Shown piece by piece: positions 13,183-21,117 of a DNA stretch of 26,727 bases (the first letter of the stretch is position 1; each line of letters starts with the position of its first letter). Below the pieces are notes generated by a model. The model did not search any database. It saw nothing but the letters and a program-made list of their open reading frames with translations, and was not told the origin of the DNA. Position numbers and translations under genes: made by a program. Source of the stretch: a virus; the IMG/VR virus record IMGVR_UViG_3300003187_000009, positions 9,961-36,687 of that record; one strand, given 5' to 3'.

Positions 13183-14379
13183 ATGGCAAACTCGATCCTT
13201 ACACCCACAGCCGTCACGCGCAAGGCGCTGGCGATCCTGCACCAAAAGCTGAACTTCATCGGTTCGATCAATCGCCAGTACGACGACTCGTACGCCCAGG
13301 CTGGCGCAAAGATCGGCGATACGCTGAAGGTGCGTCTGCCGAACCAGTACACGATCCGGAACGGCAAGACACTGTCGACCCAGGACACGACCGAAACGAG
13401 CGTGTCGATCCAGATGGCAACGCAGAAGGGCGTCGACGTGAACTTTTCGTCCGCCGAGCTGACCCTGTCGCTGGACGACTTCGCAGACCGCGTGCTGGAG
13501 CCGGCAATGGCTGTGCTGGCTGCGAACATCGAGGCTGACGCCTTCAACATGGCGCTGGACGTCTATAACGCCGTCAACAACATCGGCCAGCCGATCACGC
13601 TCAACAAGGCGCTGCAGGCCCGAAAGCTGCTGGTTGACAACCTGGCGCCATCTAGCATGCGCACCCTTATCCTGAACACTCAGGATAACCTAGACCTGGT
13701 CGACGGTCTGAAGGGTCTGTTCCAGGATTCGACGGAAATCGCGCGCCAGTACCGCGAAGGCAAGGTCGGCCGCACGGCTGGCTTCGGTGACATCTACGAG
13801 AACACGCTGCTGGCCTCGCAGACCACCGGCACCGCAGCTTCGGCGACCGGCTACACGGTCAATGGTGCTGTGACCACCAACGGCTCGACCACTGTCGTGC
13901 TGGCTGCTGGAGCGACGACCTTCAAGAAGGGCGACGTGTTCACGGTGGTGGGCTGCAACCGCGTTCACCCGGAAACGAAGGCGGATACCGGCGTCCTGCA
14001 GCAGTTCGTGGTGACGGCCGACTACGCTGGCGGTGCCGGCACGCTGTCGTTCGCCCCGGCGATCTACACCACGACCGGTCTGCAGAACGTCACGGCAACG
14101 GGTATGCCGAACGGCGCAGCTCTGACCAAGGTCGGCGGTGCTTCGGCGGTCTACAAGCCGTCGCTGGCATTCCACAAGGATGCTTTCGCTTTTGTGACGG
14201 CCGATCTGGTGATGCCGAAGGGTGTCGACTTCTCGGCCCGCGAGGTCTACGACGGTGTGTCGATGCGTATCGTGCGTCAATACGACATCAACAGCGACAA
14301 CCTGCCGTGCCGTATTGACGTGCTGTACGGCTACAAGACGATCCGCGCCCAGTTGGCCGCGCGCATCCTCTCCAACTAA
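13183..14379 (+). CDS. P22-type major coat protein (398 aa)
   Basis: Major capsid protein, HK97 fold. I start it at the ATG at 13183 (MANSILTPTAVTRKALAILH), 9 bp after GGAG; an in-frame ATG at 13165 lies in the terminator. The N-terminal region (INRQYDDSYAQAGAKIGDTL, KVRLPNQYTIRNGKTL) and the C-terminal region (DFSAREVYDGVSMRIVRQYD, LYGYKTIRAQLAARI) match the P22 gp5 family. Residues about 240-300 (FKKGDVFTVVGCNRVHPETK and following) correspond to the inserted I-domain. At 398 aa it is a little shorter than P22 gp5 (430 aa). Confidence 0.93.
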   Translation: MANSILTPTAVTRKALAILHQKLNFIGSINRQYDDSYAQAGAKIGDTLKVRLPNQYTIRNGKTLSTQDTTETSVSIQMATQKGVDVNFSSAELTLSLDDFADRVLEPAMAVLAANIEADAFNMALDVYNAVNNIGQPITLNKALQARKLLVDNLAPSSMRTLILNTQDNLDLVDGLKGLFQDSTEIARQYREGKVGRTAGFGDIYENTLLASQTTGTAASATGYTVNGAVTTNGSTTVVLAAGATTFKKGDVFTVVGCNRVHPETKADTGVLQQFVVTADYAGGAGTLSFAPAIYTTTGLQNVTATGMPNGAALTKVGGASAVYKPSLAFHKDAFAFVTADLVMPKGVDFSAREVYDGVSMRIVRQYDINSDNLPCRIDVLYGYKTIRAQLAARILSN

Positions 14380-14391
14380 GCGGAGGCCGCC

Positions 14392-14709
14392 ATGTCCGGA
14401 ATCATCATGGGCAATGTGGCGGCTCTGGGCGTGATCTCGGTCACGCTCAGCCCCGCCCAGGTTGCCGCCAACACCACCGCAGAGCAGACCTTCACGGTTC
14501 CCGGCCTCAAGGTTGGCGACTTCGTGGATGTCAACAAGCCGACGGCGCAAGCCGGCCTCGGTATTGCCGCAATTCGCGTCTCCGCGGCGAACACGCTCGC
14601 CATTACCTTCAGCAACAACACCGCTGCGCCGATCACGCCGACCGCGTCTGAGACCTACTTGGTCCAGTACGCGCGTACGGACTCGACGATTTCTGGCGTT
14701 GTCGCCTGA
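14392..14709 (+). CDS. Putative head decoration protein (105 aa)
   Basis: ATG at 14392 with GGAGG upstream, 12 bp after coat. The product has a beta-sandwich look: ISVTLSPAQVAANTTAEQTF, PGLKVGDFVDVNKPTAQAGL and SETYLVQYARTD. I recall similar small proteins beside coat genes of many phages, where they are thought to be capsid accessory or cement proteins. The virion role is inferred. Confidence 0.65.
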   Translation: MSGIIMGNVAALGVISVTLSPAQVAANTTAEQTFTVPGLKVGDFVDVNKPTAQAGLGIAAIRVSAANTLAITFSNNTAAPITPTASETYLVQYARTDSTISGVVA

Positions 14710-14715
14710 TACCCG

Positions 14716-14731
14716 GCCCGCTTTGGCGGGC
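14716..14731 (+). terminator. Weak terminator-like stem
   Basis: GCCCGC-TTTG-GCGGGC, a 6-bp stem related to the other terminators, but followed by TGCCTCTC rather than a clean T run. It is probably a degraded or inefficient terminator. Confidence 0.4.
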
Positions 14732-14753
14732 TGCCTCTCTTCTGGAGACTGAC

Positions 14754-14993
14754 ATGCAGGAATTCCCCAAGATCCTCTATATGGATGGCGCGCTCGATGC
14801 TGAGACAGTGATCGTCCATGACGAAGACCAAGAAGCAGAAGCCCGCGTTAATGGCTTCGAGTCGCTGGGTGAAGGCGAGCCGGCATACGATGTCGACGCG
14901 CTGCGCGCCGAAGCCGAGTCGCTGGGTGTGAAGGTCGATAAGCGCTGGAAGGCTGAACGCCTAGCCGAAGAAATTGCGAAGGCGAAGGGCTGA
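14754..14993 (+). CDS. Small head-module protein with LEM/HeH-like C-terminus (79 aa)
   Basis: ATG at 14754 after TGGAG. The product is acidic. Its C-terminal 35 residues (DVDALRAEAESLGVKVDKRW then KAERLAEEIAKAKG) read like a short helix-extended-helix (HeH) motif found in some phage head proteins. It sits between the decoration-like gene and the gp4-like gene. A structural or assembly role is inferred from position. Confidence 0.65.
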   Translation: MQEFPKILYMDGALDAETVIVHDEDQEAEARVNGFESLGEGEPAYDVDALRAEAESLGVKVDKRWKAERLAEEIAKAKG

Positions 14994-14995
14994 AC

Positions 14996-15706
14996 ATGGC
15001 TACGGTCAGCAAGGTCATGAACCTGGCGGCGCTGGATGCCGGGATTGTGGGCAACGGACAGACCCTGTCTGGCGAGGACACGGAAACCGTGTTCGAAACG
15101 TTCCTGCAGATGCTGGCGTTATGGCGGACTGACGACCTTCAGGTCTACTGCCATAAGAATGTCACCGTTCCCATGACTGGCGCGCTGACTTACTCCATTG
15201 GCACTGGAGGAACGGTGGACACGGACCGGCCGCCCACCATCGAGCAAGCAGTCTTCCTCGACACGCCGAATACGACGAGCTACCCGCTCAGCATCATCCA
15301 GTCGCTGGAAGACTGGCAACGGATCGCGGTCAAGGCGCTTCCGGGAAACATTCCGACTGCTGTTCGCTATGAACCGACATATCCGCTCGGCACTTTGTAT
15401 GTTTGGCCACAACCTGCGGCCGGGCAGATCCAGATCACAGTTAAGCAGCCGTTCCCACTGTACGCGAGCATCGGAGACGACCTGATCCTGCCGCCCGAGT
15501 ATGAAGCGCCGATTCGCTTCAACCTCGCTAAATGGCTGGCAGCTGCGTTCAGCACACCGCTGCGCCCAGACATTGCTCAATTGGCGGCCGGAACTCTTCG
15601 GCAACTGAAGCGGGTCAACATGCGCGTGCGCGAGTTGGAAATGCCTGAGCGTCTGCCAATGGGTGGATGGATCTACGGCTTCAACGTCTATACGGATCAG
15701 CCGTAA
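14996..15706 (+). CDS. P22 gp4-like head completion / tail accessory factor (236 aa)
   Basis: P22 gp4 closes the portal and forms the first ring of the tail. The N-terminus (VMNLAALDAGIVGNGQTLSG and ETFLQMLALWRTDDLQVYC) and the C-terminus (LKRVNMRVRELEMPERL) fit this family, and the gene lies between coat and gp10-like genes. P22 gp4 is 166 aa, so this version is longer. In P22 gp4 also has a muramidase activity; no matching catalytic site can be named here. The gene is immediately followed by the gp10-like ATG. Confidence 0.85.
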   Translation: MATVSKVMNLAALDAGIVGNGQTLSGEDTETVFETFLQMLALWRTDDLQVYCHKNVTVPMTGALTYSIGTGGTVDTDRPPTIEQAVFLDTPNTTSYPLSIIQSLEDWQRIAVKALPGNIPTAVRYEPTYPLGTLYVWPQPAAGQIQITVKQPFPLYASIGDDLILPPEYEAPIRFNLAKWLAAAFSTPLRPDIAQLAAGTLRQLKRVNMRVRELEMPERLPMGGWIYGFNVYTDQP

Positions 15707-17125
15707 ATGGCCCGCTACCCGCTGATCACTGCCGCCTACACAGCGCGCAGCAAGAAGGCGTCCGCCCAGCGCTGCGTGAACCTGTTCCCCGAGCAGAATC
15801 CGCAGGATGCGCCGGCGCCGTTCACGTTCTACGGCACGCCTGGCTACACGCTGTGGAGCACGGTGCCGGGAGACGGGGCGGTGCGGCTGGAATACGTGTC
15901 GAGCAACGGCATCCTGTTTGCCGTGCGTGGCGCGCGGGTCTATCGCTACAACGCCGGGACGTGGGCGGTAGCTGGCGCGCTTGGCACGACGGATGGCCGT
16001 GTGGTGGCCGCCGACAACGGCACCAACGTGGTGTTTGTCGACGGAACCATTCTGGCGCCTACCGTCAACCTGAACACCTTCACGGTGGGGGCGATGAGCG
16101 GTGACGGATGGTACGGCGCCGATTTCGTCTATTTCCTGAATGGCCGGCTGGTTTTCAACAAGCCTGGCACTCAGCAGTTCTACTGGACCGGCCTTTACGC
16201 GCTGACGCTCGATCCGCTGGACTTCTCCAGCGCGGAAGGCTCGCCGGATTCCATCGTGGCCATGCTGGTCGACCACGCGGAACTGTGGTTCTGGGGCCCG
16301 CAAAGCCTGGAAATCTTCTACGACAGCGGTGATGCGGACGCGCCGTACCAGCGCGTGCAGGGCGCATTCAACGAAGTAGGGTGCGTGGCACCGCACTCGG
16401 TGAACCGCCTGGACAACACGATCTACTGGCTTGGCCGGGACAGGAACGGCGGCAACATCGTCTTCCGCGCGGCCAATTACCAGCCCCAGCGGGTGAGCAC
16501 GCACGCGATCGAGAAGGAGTTCGACGGCTACAGCCGCACCGACGACGCCTTCTCGTGGACCTACCAGCAGGAGGGGCACACCTTCTACGTGCTGGTGTTT
16601 CCGACTGCCAGCAAGACGTGGGTGTTCGACGTGGCCACCGGCCTGTGGCACGAACGGGCATACCGGAAGTCGGATGGGGCGCTGATCCGCCACCGTGGCA
16701 ACTGCCACGCCTATTTCGACAGCAAGCACCTGGTTGGCGACTTCGAGAACGGCAACGTCTACCAGCTGAGCATGGACGTCTACCAGGACAACGGCGACGA
16801 CATCGAGCGGTTCAAGGACTCGGCGCACACGTCAAACGGCGTGCGCACCTTCTATTCGCGCTTCCGGCTGGATTGCGAGGTCGGTGTGGGCAACGAGACG
16901 GGATCAGACCCCAATGTGTGGATCCAGTGGAGCGACGACGGCGGCTATTCGTGGTCGTCCTCTTTGATCCGCTCGCTGGGCAAGATCGGGGAGACGAAAA
17001 AGCAGGTCGACGTGACGCGCTGCGGATCGGGGCAGGACCGCATCTTCCGCGTCGGTACCAGCGCCAATGCGCGGATCTCGTTCAGCGGGGCATTCGTGAA
17101 CGTGGTGCCCGGGGTGGGTAACTGA
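15707..17125 (+). CDS. P22 gp10-like packaged-DNA stabilisation protein (472 aa)
   Basis: P22 gp10 forms the hexameric hub below gp4. The length (472 aa) equals that of the family, and the N-terminus (MARYPLITAAYTARSKKASA, QRCVNLFPEQNPQDAPAPF) is characteristic. Later segments such as WFWGPQSLEIFYDSGDADAP, AFNEVGCVAPHSVNRLDNTI and ATGLWHERAYRKS are also typical. The start codon follows directly on the gp4-like stop, and the stop overlaps the next start (TGATG). Third positions are even richer in G/C than in the early genes. Confidence 0.93.
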   Translation: MARYPLITAAYTARSKKASAQRCVNLFPEQNPQDAPAPFTFYGTPGYTLWSTVPGDGAVRLEYVSSNGILFAVRGARVYRYNAGTWAVAGALGTTDGRVVAADNGTNVVFVDGTILAPTVNLNTFTVGAMSGDGWYGADFVYFLNGRLVFNKPGTQQFYWTGLYALTLDPLDFSSAEGSPDSIVAMLVDHAELWFWGPQSLEIFYDSGDADAPYQRVQGAFNEVGCVAPHSVNRLDNTIYWLGRDRNGGNIVFRAANYQPQRVSTHAIEKEFDGYSRTDDAFSWTYQQEGHTFYVLVFPTASKTWVFDVATGLWHERAYRKSDGALIRHRGNCHAYFDSKHLVGDFENGNVYQLSMDVYQDNGDDIERFKDSAHTSNGVRTFYSRFRLDCEVGVGNETGSDPNVWIQWSDDGGYSWSSSLIRSLGKIGETKKQVDVTRCGSGQDRIFRVGTSANARISFSGAFVNVVPGVGN

Positions 17126-17769
17126 TGGCGCAGATCTCGCTGCCCGGCTACCGGGAGCCGCTGACCGACCCGGATGGCAACATTTCCCGCGCGTGGTGGC
17201 GGTTCTTTCAGGGGCTGGCCACGCTGACGGGTGGTGGAGACATCCCGGACCTGAGCGCAATCATCGCCGCCATTGCCGATCTGCGTAGCCAGGTGCAGGA
17301 GCAGGAAGTGTCGTTGCAGCCAGCGGCGGCACTGGAAGCGCTTCAGCAGATCGAAGAACTGGCGACCCGCCTGCGCGACGCCGAGAACCTGACCGGCTTC
17401 AAGTCGAAGATCACCGAACTGGAAGACTTGCTGCTCTCGCTTCAGACGCCGGCCGTACCGAATCAGGTGGAGTCGATCACGTTTCCGACATTGGGCAATT
17501 CGTGGGCCAACACGGCGGGGCGCCCAGTGGGCTACTACAAGGACCCGAACGGCATCGTCCGGCTGCAGGGCTTCCCGACTTCAGGTGTCATTGGCACCGC
17601 GCTTTTCACGCTTCCTGTGGGCTATCGACCTGCCTTCCGCCAGTTCTTCGCGGTGGTGAGCAACGACTTGTTCGGCGCCTGCTACGTCGACTCCAACGGC
17701 GATGTCGTTGCCTACAAAGGCAGCAACGCCTATTTCAGCCTGGACGGCGTTTCGTTCCGTTCAGCATAG
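17125..17769 (+). CDS. Tail needle candidate, gp26-like by position (214 aa)
   Basis: In P22 the gene after gp10 is gp26, the trimeric tail needle (233 aa). Here the product has an N-terminal segment (GYREPLTDPDGNISRAWWRF), a long coiled-coil (residues about 50-110, with LRSQVQEQEVSLQPAAALEA and KITELEDLLLSLQ) and a C-terminal knob-like domain (GYYKDPNGIVRLQGFPTSGV, FTLPVGYRPAFRQFF). The knob resembles C-terminal domains of tail tips and fibres. A needle plugging the tail and touching the membrane is the best reading; a short fibre is the alternative. Confidence 0.7.
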   Translation: MAQISLPGYREPLTDPDGNISRAWWRFFQGLATLTGGGDIPDLSAIIAAIADLRSQVQEQEVSLQPAAALEALQQIEELATRLRDAENLTGFKSKITELEDLLLSLQTPAVPNQVESITFPTLGNSWANTAGRPVGYYKDPNGIVRLQGFPTSGVIGTALFTLPVGYRPAFRQFFAVVSNDLFGACYVDSNGDVVAYKGSNAYFSLDGVSFRSA

Positions 17770-17777
17770 GAAAGACC

Positions 17778-18125
17778 ATGGCAATCACTTACACCAAGCT
17801 CTTCCAGCCCACGATGCTTACCACGTCGGACGTGACGATCTTCACGGCCGGCAGTGGCGTGCCGCCGACGGCAGTGCTGCGCGGCGGGCGCGTCCGGCTC
17901 ACGAACGTGACGACTACCCCGCAGACCTACCGCCTGACATTCGTCCCCAGCGGCGGTTCGGCGTCCGACACCAATATTTCCCCGAAGGACAAGTCGCTCG
18001 GCCCGCTCGATGTCATCGATATCGACCTGCCGACGCTCGTCAATGGTGACGCCATGCTGGCGCGCGCCGGCGCAGCGTCTTCCATCAACATTCAGTTCAT
18101 CAGCGGAGCCTACTTCACCCCATGA
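17778..18125 (+). CDS. Hypothetical beta-rich virion-module protein (115 aa)
   Basis: ATG at 17778 with AGGAAAG upstream, 8 bp after the needle-like gene. The product looks like a beta-sandwich (VLRGGRVRLTNVTTTPQTYR, GPLDVIDIDLPTLVNGDAML). It takes the place of P22 gene 14, but I see no similarity that would prove this. The stop overlaps the start of the oxygenase gene (ATGA), so the two are coupled. Confidence 0.65.
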   Translation: MAITYTKLFQPTMLTTSDVTIFTAGSGVPPTAVLRGGRVRLTNVTTTPQTYRLTFVPSGGSASDTNISPKDKSLGPLDVIDIDLPTLVNGDAMLARAGAASSINIQFISGAYFTP

Positions 18126-18703
18126 AGAATTTCATGCAACTAGCCGGCGGAGTCGACGTCCTCCCGCTGCTGCTGGCCATTCAGCGCCGTCCCGAACTCT
18201 GGCAGGAAGACGACTTCCTGCGGAACTACCCGCAAGGCCCGTTCGGCGAGGTGGAAACGATTTTCCTGCGCTTCCCGAAGCGGCTGGTTGGGATCTCCGA
18301 CGAGGATGTCGAGCGCTACAAGCAGAATCTGCTACCCGGCTGGGATCAGCACGAATCGATCGATTACCCGGCATACGCCACGCTGCATGAGGCCAGGCCA
18401 CTGGTTATGAACCTGATGTCGCGCGTGCAGGGCGAGCGCTTGGGCCGCGTGATGATCAACAAGATCAACCCCGGTGGCCGGATCTACCCGCATGCTGACA
18501 CGCCGGAGCATGCGAACTACTACAGCCGCTTCCATGTCGTCCTGCAGTCGGCACCTGGCTCTGACTTCCGGTGCGAAAACGAGCACGTGAACATGAAACA
18601 GGGCGAAGTCTGGTGGTTTAACAACAAGCTTGAGCACGAGGTGGTGAACAACAGCGCCGTTGCTCGCATCCACATGATTGTCGATATCCGGACCTCGCAA
18701 TGA
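18122..18703 (+). CDS. Asp/Asn beta-hydroxylase-like 2OG-Fe(II) oxygenase (193 aa)
   Basis: The C-terminal half carries the double-stranded beta-helix metal site of the aspartyl/asparaginyl hydroxylase family: His124-x-Asp126 (YPHADTPEHANYYSRFHVVL), His138, His172 (WWFNNKLEHEVVNNS) and Arg182 (ARIHMIVDI), the latter suited to bind 2-oxoglutarate. Expected activity is hydroxylation of an Asp, Asn or similar residue in a protein, using iron, oxygen and 2-oxoglutarate. The substrate is unknown; coupling to a virion gene suggests a tail or host-surface target. Such genes occur in phages, but here it is inside the gp26-gp7 interval. The next gene overlaps by 4 bp. Confidence 0.85.
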   Translation: MKNFMQLAGGVDVLPLLLAIQRRPELWQEDDFLRNYPQGPFGEVETIFLRFPKRLVGISDEDVERYKQNLLPGWDQHESIDYPAYATLHEARPLVMNLMSRVQGERLGRVMINKINPGGRIYPHADTPEHANYYSRFHVVLQSAPGSDFRCENEHVNMKQGEVWWFNNKLEHEVVNNSAVARIHMIVDIRTSQ

Positions 18704-19158
18704 TCACCTTCCACGTCGAACGCTTCGCTGATGTCTACGCCGAGATGTACCCGCTGCTGGTCGAGCACTACGACGAAATCAGCCAGCACAAGGAGCAGGG
18801 CATTCCGCTTGACCCGCAGGCCGAGGTCTACCAGGCGCGCGAGGATAGCGGCAACCTGCTGATGGTGATCGCGCGGGATAGTGGCCGCGTTATCGGGTAT
18901 TTCGTTGCGATCATCGCCCCGGCGCTGCATTACAAGTCGTGCCTGACCTGCTCGCCGGACATCTTCTACGTGCAGCAGGAGTATCGGCGCGGCGGTGCTG
19001 CCATGGGCATGTTCCAGTTCGTGGAAGCGGAGCTGCGCCGGCGCGGCGTGAAAGCGTGGATGGTGGGCAGCAAGGTCGCGCACGACGTGACGAAGCTGTT
19101 TGGACACCTCGGCTTCGCGCCGTTCGAAGAGATTCACGTGAAGTGGCTGGGGGACTGA
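18700..19158 (+). CDS. GNAT-family acetyltransferase (152 aa)
   Basis: The GNAT fold is visible as LLMVIARDSGRVIGYFVAII (strands 2-4) and the acetyl-CoA motif in IFYVQQEYRRGGAAMGMFQF followed by VEAELRRRGVKAW; the C-terminus has KLFGHLGFAPFEEI. It probably acetylates an amine on a protein or small molecule. Its ATG overlaps the oxygenase stop (ATGA), so the two enzymes are made together. Substrate unknown. Single GNAT genes are common in phage late regions. Confidence 0.85.
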   Translation: MITFHVERFADVYAEMYPLLVEHYDEISQHKEQGIPLDPQAEVYQAREDSGNLLMVIARDSGRVIGYFVAIIAPALHYKSCLTCSPDIFYVQQEYRRGGAAMGMFQFVEAELRRRGVKAWMVGSKVAHDVTKLFGHLGFAPFEEIHVKWLGD

Positions 19159-19159
19159 C

Positions 19160-19963
19160 ATGTTCGAATGGAAACGGAAACTCCTGCCGCTCAGCGGCCC
19201 TCAGGTGGCTGCTGCTGTCGCAGGCGGCGCAATCGTCGGGGGCGTGGCTTCTGGCGCGCTGGGGGCCAAGGGCGCCAAGGATGCGGCGAATGCCCAGGCG
19301 GATGCCGCGCGTGACTCGGCGCAGCTGCAATACGACATCTACCAGCAGCAACGCGAGGATCAGGAGCCGTTTCGTCAGACAGGTCTTGGTGCGCTTAACC
19401 AGTTGGCCTATCGACTCGGAATCGGTGCAGGATCAAGCAATGACCTGTTGCGCCGGTTCTCGATGGATGACTTCCAGACCGATCCCGGCTATCAGTTCCG
19501 TCTGGAGCAGGGGCAGAAGGGTCTGGAATCCTCAGCAGCGGCGCGTGGCGGCCTGCTGTCCGGTGCAGCTGCCAAGGCGCTGACCAAGTACAACCAAAAC
19601 TTCGCCTCCAACGAGTACTCAAACGCCTACAACCGGTTCAACAACGACCAGAACACGCTGTTCAACCGTCTGGCGTCGCTCGCTGGTGTAGGGCAAACGT
19701 CCACGAATGCCATTGGAAATGCCGGGCAGAATTACGCGACCGGAGCGGGGAACGCTCTTCAATACGGCGGTGCAGCGCGGGCATCGGGATACACGAACAC
19801 AGCAAATGCCATCAGCGGCGGTCTCGGATCTGCAACCGGTGGCCTGATCGGGTATGGAAACATGACAGGCTGGGGCAATACTGGCGGCTATGGCTACGGC
19901 GGGTCTACCTCATACCCGGTCACTGACTATTATTCCGGTGTCAATGGCACCCCTATCGCATAA
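19160..19963 (+). CDS. Ejection protein, gp7-like by position (267 aa)
   Basis: First of three internal virion proteins ejected with the DNA. The N-terminus has a small hydrophobic stretch (AAAVAGGAIVGGVASGALGA), then QADAARDSAQLQYDIYQQQR, EDQEPFRQTGLGALNQLAY and LESSAAARGGLLSGAAAKAL, which are characteristic of DNA-transfer proteins in P22-like phages. The C-terminus is Gly, Asn and Tyr rich. P22 gp7 is 229 aa. The neighbouring gp20-like and gp16-like genes confirm the context. Confidence 0.85.
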   Translation: MFEWKRKLLPLSGPQVAAAVAGGAIVGGVASGALGAKGAKDAANAQADAARDSAQLQYDIYQQQREDQEPFRQTGLGALNQLAYRLGIGAGSSNDLLRRFSMDDFQTDPGYQFRLEQGQKGLESSAAARGGLLSGAAAKALTKYNQNFASNEYSNAYNRFNNDQNTLFNRLASLAGVGQTSTNAIGNAGQNYATGAGNALQYGGAARASGYTNTANAISGGLGSATGGLIGYGNMTGWGNTGGYGYGGSTSYPVTDYYSGVNGTPIA

Positions 19964-19972
19964 GGGCGCATC

Positions 19973-21115
19973 ATGGCAGAGATCAATCCACTGGCCTTCC
20001 AGCAAGCCCAGCAAGCCGCTATCGGGGTCGCGGACAACGTTCGGCAGAACAGGCTGCAGCAGTTGGCCCTGCAGCGCGCCGAGGATGCCTATCAGCAAGA
20101 CCAGTCGGCGAATCGCTTGTATGCGGCCGCGCTCGGTCCGGATGGGACCATCGACCGCACCAAGCTGATCACCGGCTTCGCGCAGGGCGGTCTCGGCTCC
20201 AAGATCCCAGCGCTCCAGACGCAATTCGCTGCGCAGGACAAGGCATTGCGCGAGGCTGACAAGGCGAAGCTGGAGAGCATCAAGCAACATGTCGAGCTTC
20301 AAGGGCAGCTTCTTGGCGGTGTGCGCGACCAAGCCAGCTACGACGCGGCGCGCCAGCAGGCGGCGGCGGCCGGCATCGATGTCAGCCAATTGCCACAGCA
20401 GTACGATCCCGCATTCGTTCAGCAGGCCACGCAAAAGGCCCTTACGGCAGCGCAGCAAGTCGAGCAGATGTGGAAGCAGAAGGGCTACGACCTCGACCAG
20501 CAGAAGTTCGCCTATCAGCAGGGGAACGATGCGGCCAATCGTGGTGTGCAACTGCGCGGGCAAGACCTGAGCGCCGACACACAACGGCGTGGGCAGGATA
20601 TCACGCTACGTGGTCAAGATCTGACAGATGCCCGCGCCCGCGATACGTTGGCTCAGAACGCGTCCAATAAGGCGCCGACCGAGTTCCAAGGCAAGTCGGC
20701 TGGCTATGGAGCACGCGCCGAAGAAGCCGATCGCATCATCAATCAGCTTGGGAACGATGTCAGTCCCATGGCCGTGAATGCAAAGCAGGCTGCCGGCCGT
20801 GTTCCGCTTGTGGGAGGGGTTCTGGAGACCATTGGGAATGCCGCGCTCAGCCCGCAGAACCAACAACTGGAACAGGCCCAACGAGATTTCGTGAATGCCA
20901 CGCTCCGCCAGGAATCTGGCGCAGCCATCAGCCAAAGCGAATTCGAGAACGCCAAGCGGCAGTATTTCCCGCAGCCCGGTGACTCCAAGGAAGTTATCGC
21001 ACAGAAGGCAGCGAACCGTAGGCTGGCGATTGAGGGATTCAAGCGTTCTGCGGGAAAGGCCGCGTTCAGCGCACCTGGCGGCAAGCCATCCCTAGCTGAC
21101 ATCTTCGGCAACTGA
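19973..21115 (+). CDS. Ejection protein, gp20-like (380 aa)
   Basis: Long, alanine- and glutamine-rich helical protein (QQAQQAAIGVADNVRQNRLQ, QLALQRAEDAYQQDQSANRL). Residues about 195-225 hold repeated RGQDL units (LRGQDLSADTQRRGQDITLR), which I associate with this class of internal virion protein. The C-terminal half has VNATLRQESGAAISQSEFEN and QYFPQPGD, also seen in other phage DNA-transfer proteins. P22 gp20 is 471 aa. It follows the gp7-like gene after 9 bp and precedes the gp16-like gene by 2 bp. Confidence 0.82.
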   Translation: MAEINPLAFQQAQQAAIGVADNVRQNRLQQLALQRAEDAYQQDQSANRLYAAALGPDGTIDRTKLITGFAQGGLGSKIPALQTQFAAQDKALREADKAKLESIKQHVELQGQLLGGVRDQASYDAARQQAAAAGIDVSQLPQQYDPAFVQQATQKALTAAQQVEQMWKQKGYDLDQQKFAYQQGNDAANRGVQLRGQDLSADTQRRGQDITLRGQDLTDARARDTLAQNASNKAPTEFQGKSAGYGARAEEADRIINQLGNDVSPMAVNAKQAAGRVPLVGGVLETIGNAALSPQNQQLEQAQRDFVNATLRQESGAAISQSEFENAKRQYFPQPGDSKEVIAQKAANRRLAIEGFKRSAGKAAFSAPGGKPSLADIFGN

Positions 21116-21117
21116 TC

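Noticed and set aside
15119-16828. Very long minus-strand frame opposite the gp4- and gp10-like genes
   Set aside because: High GC at third positions removes stops from the opposite strand; the plus-strand genes have clear families and the minus product looks like shadow translation (rich in His, Arg, Val).
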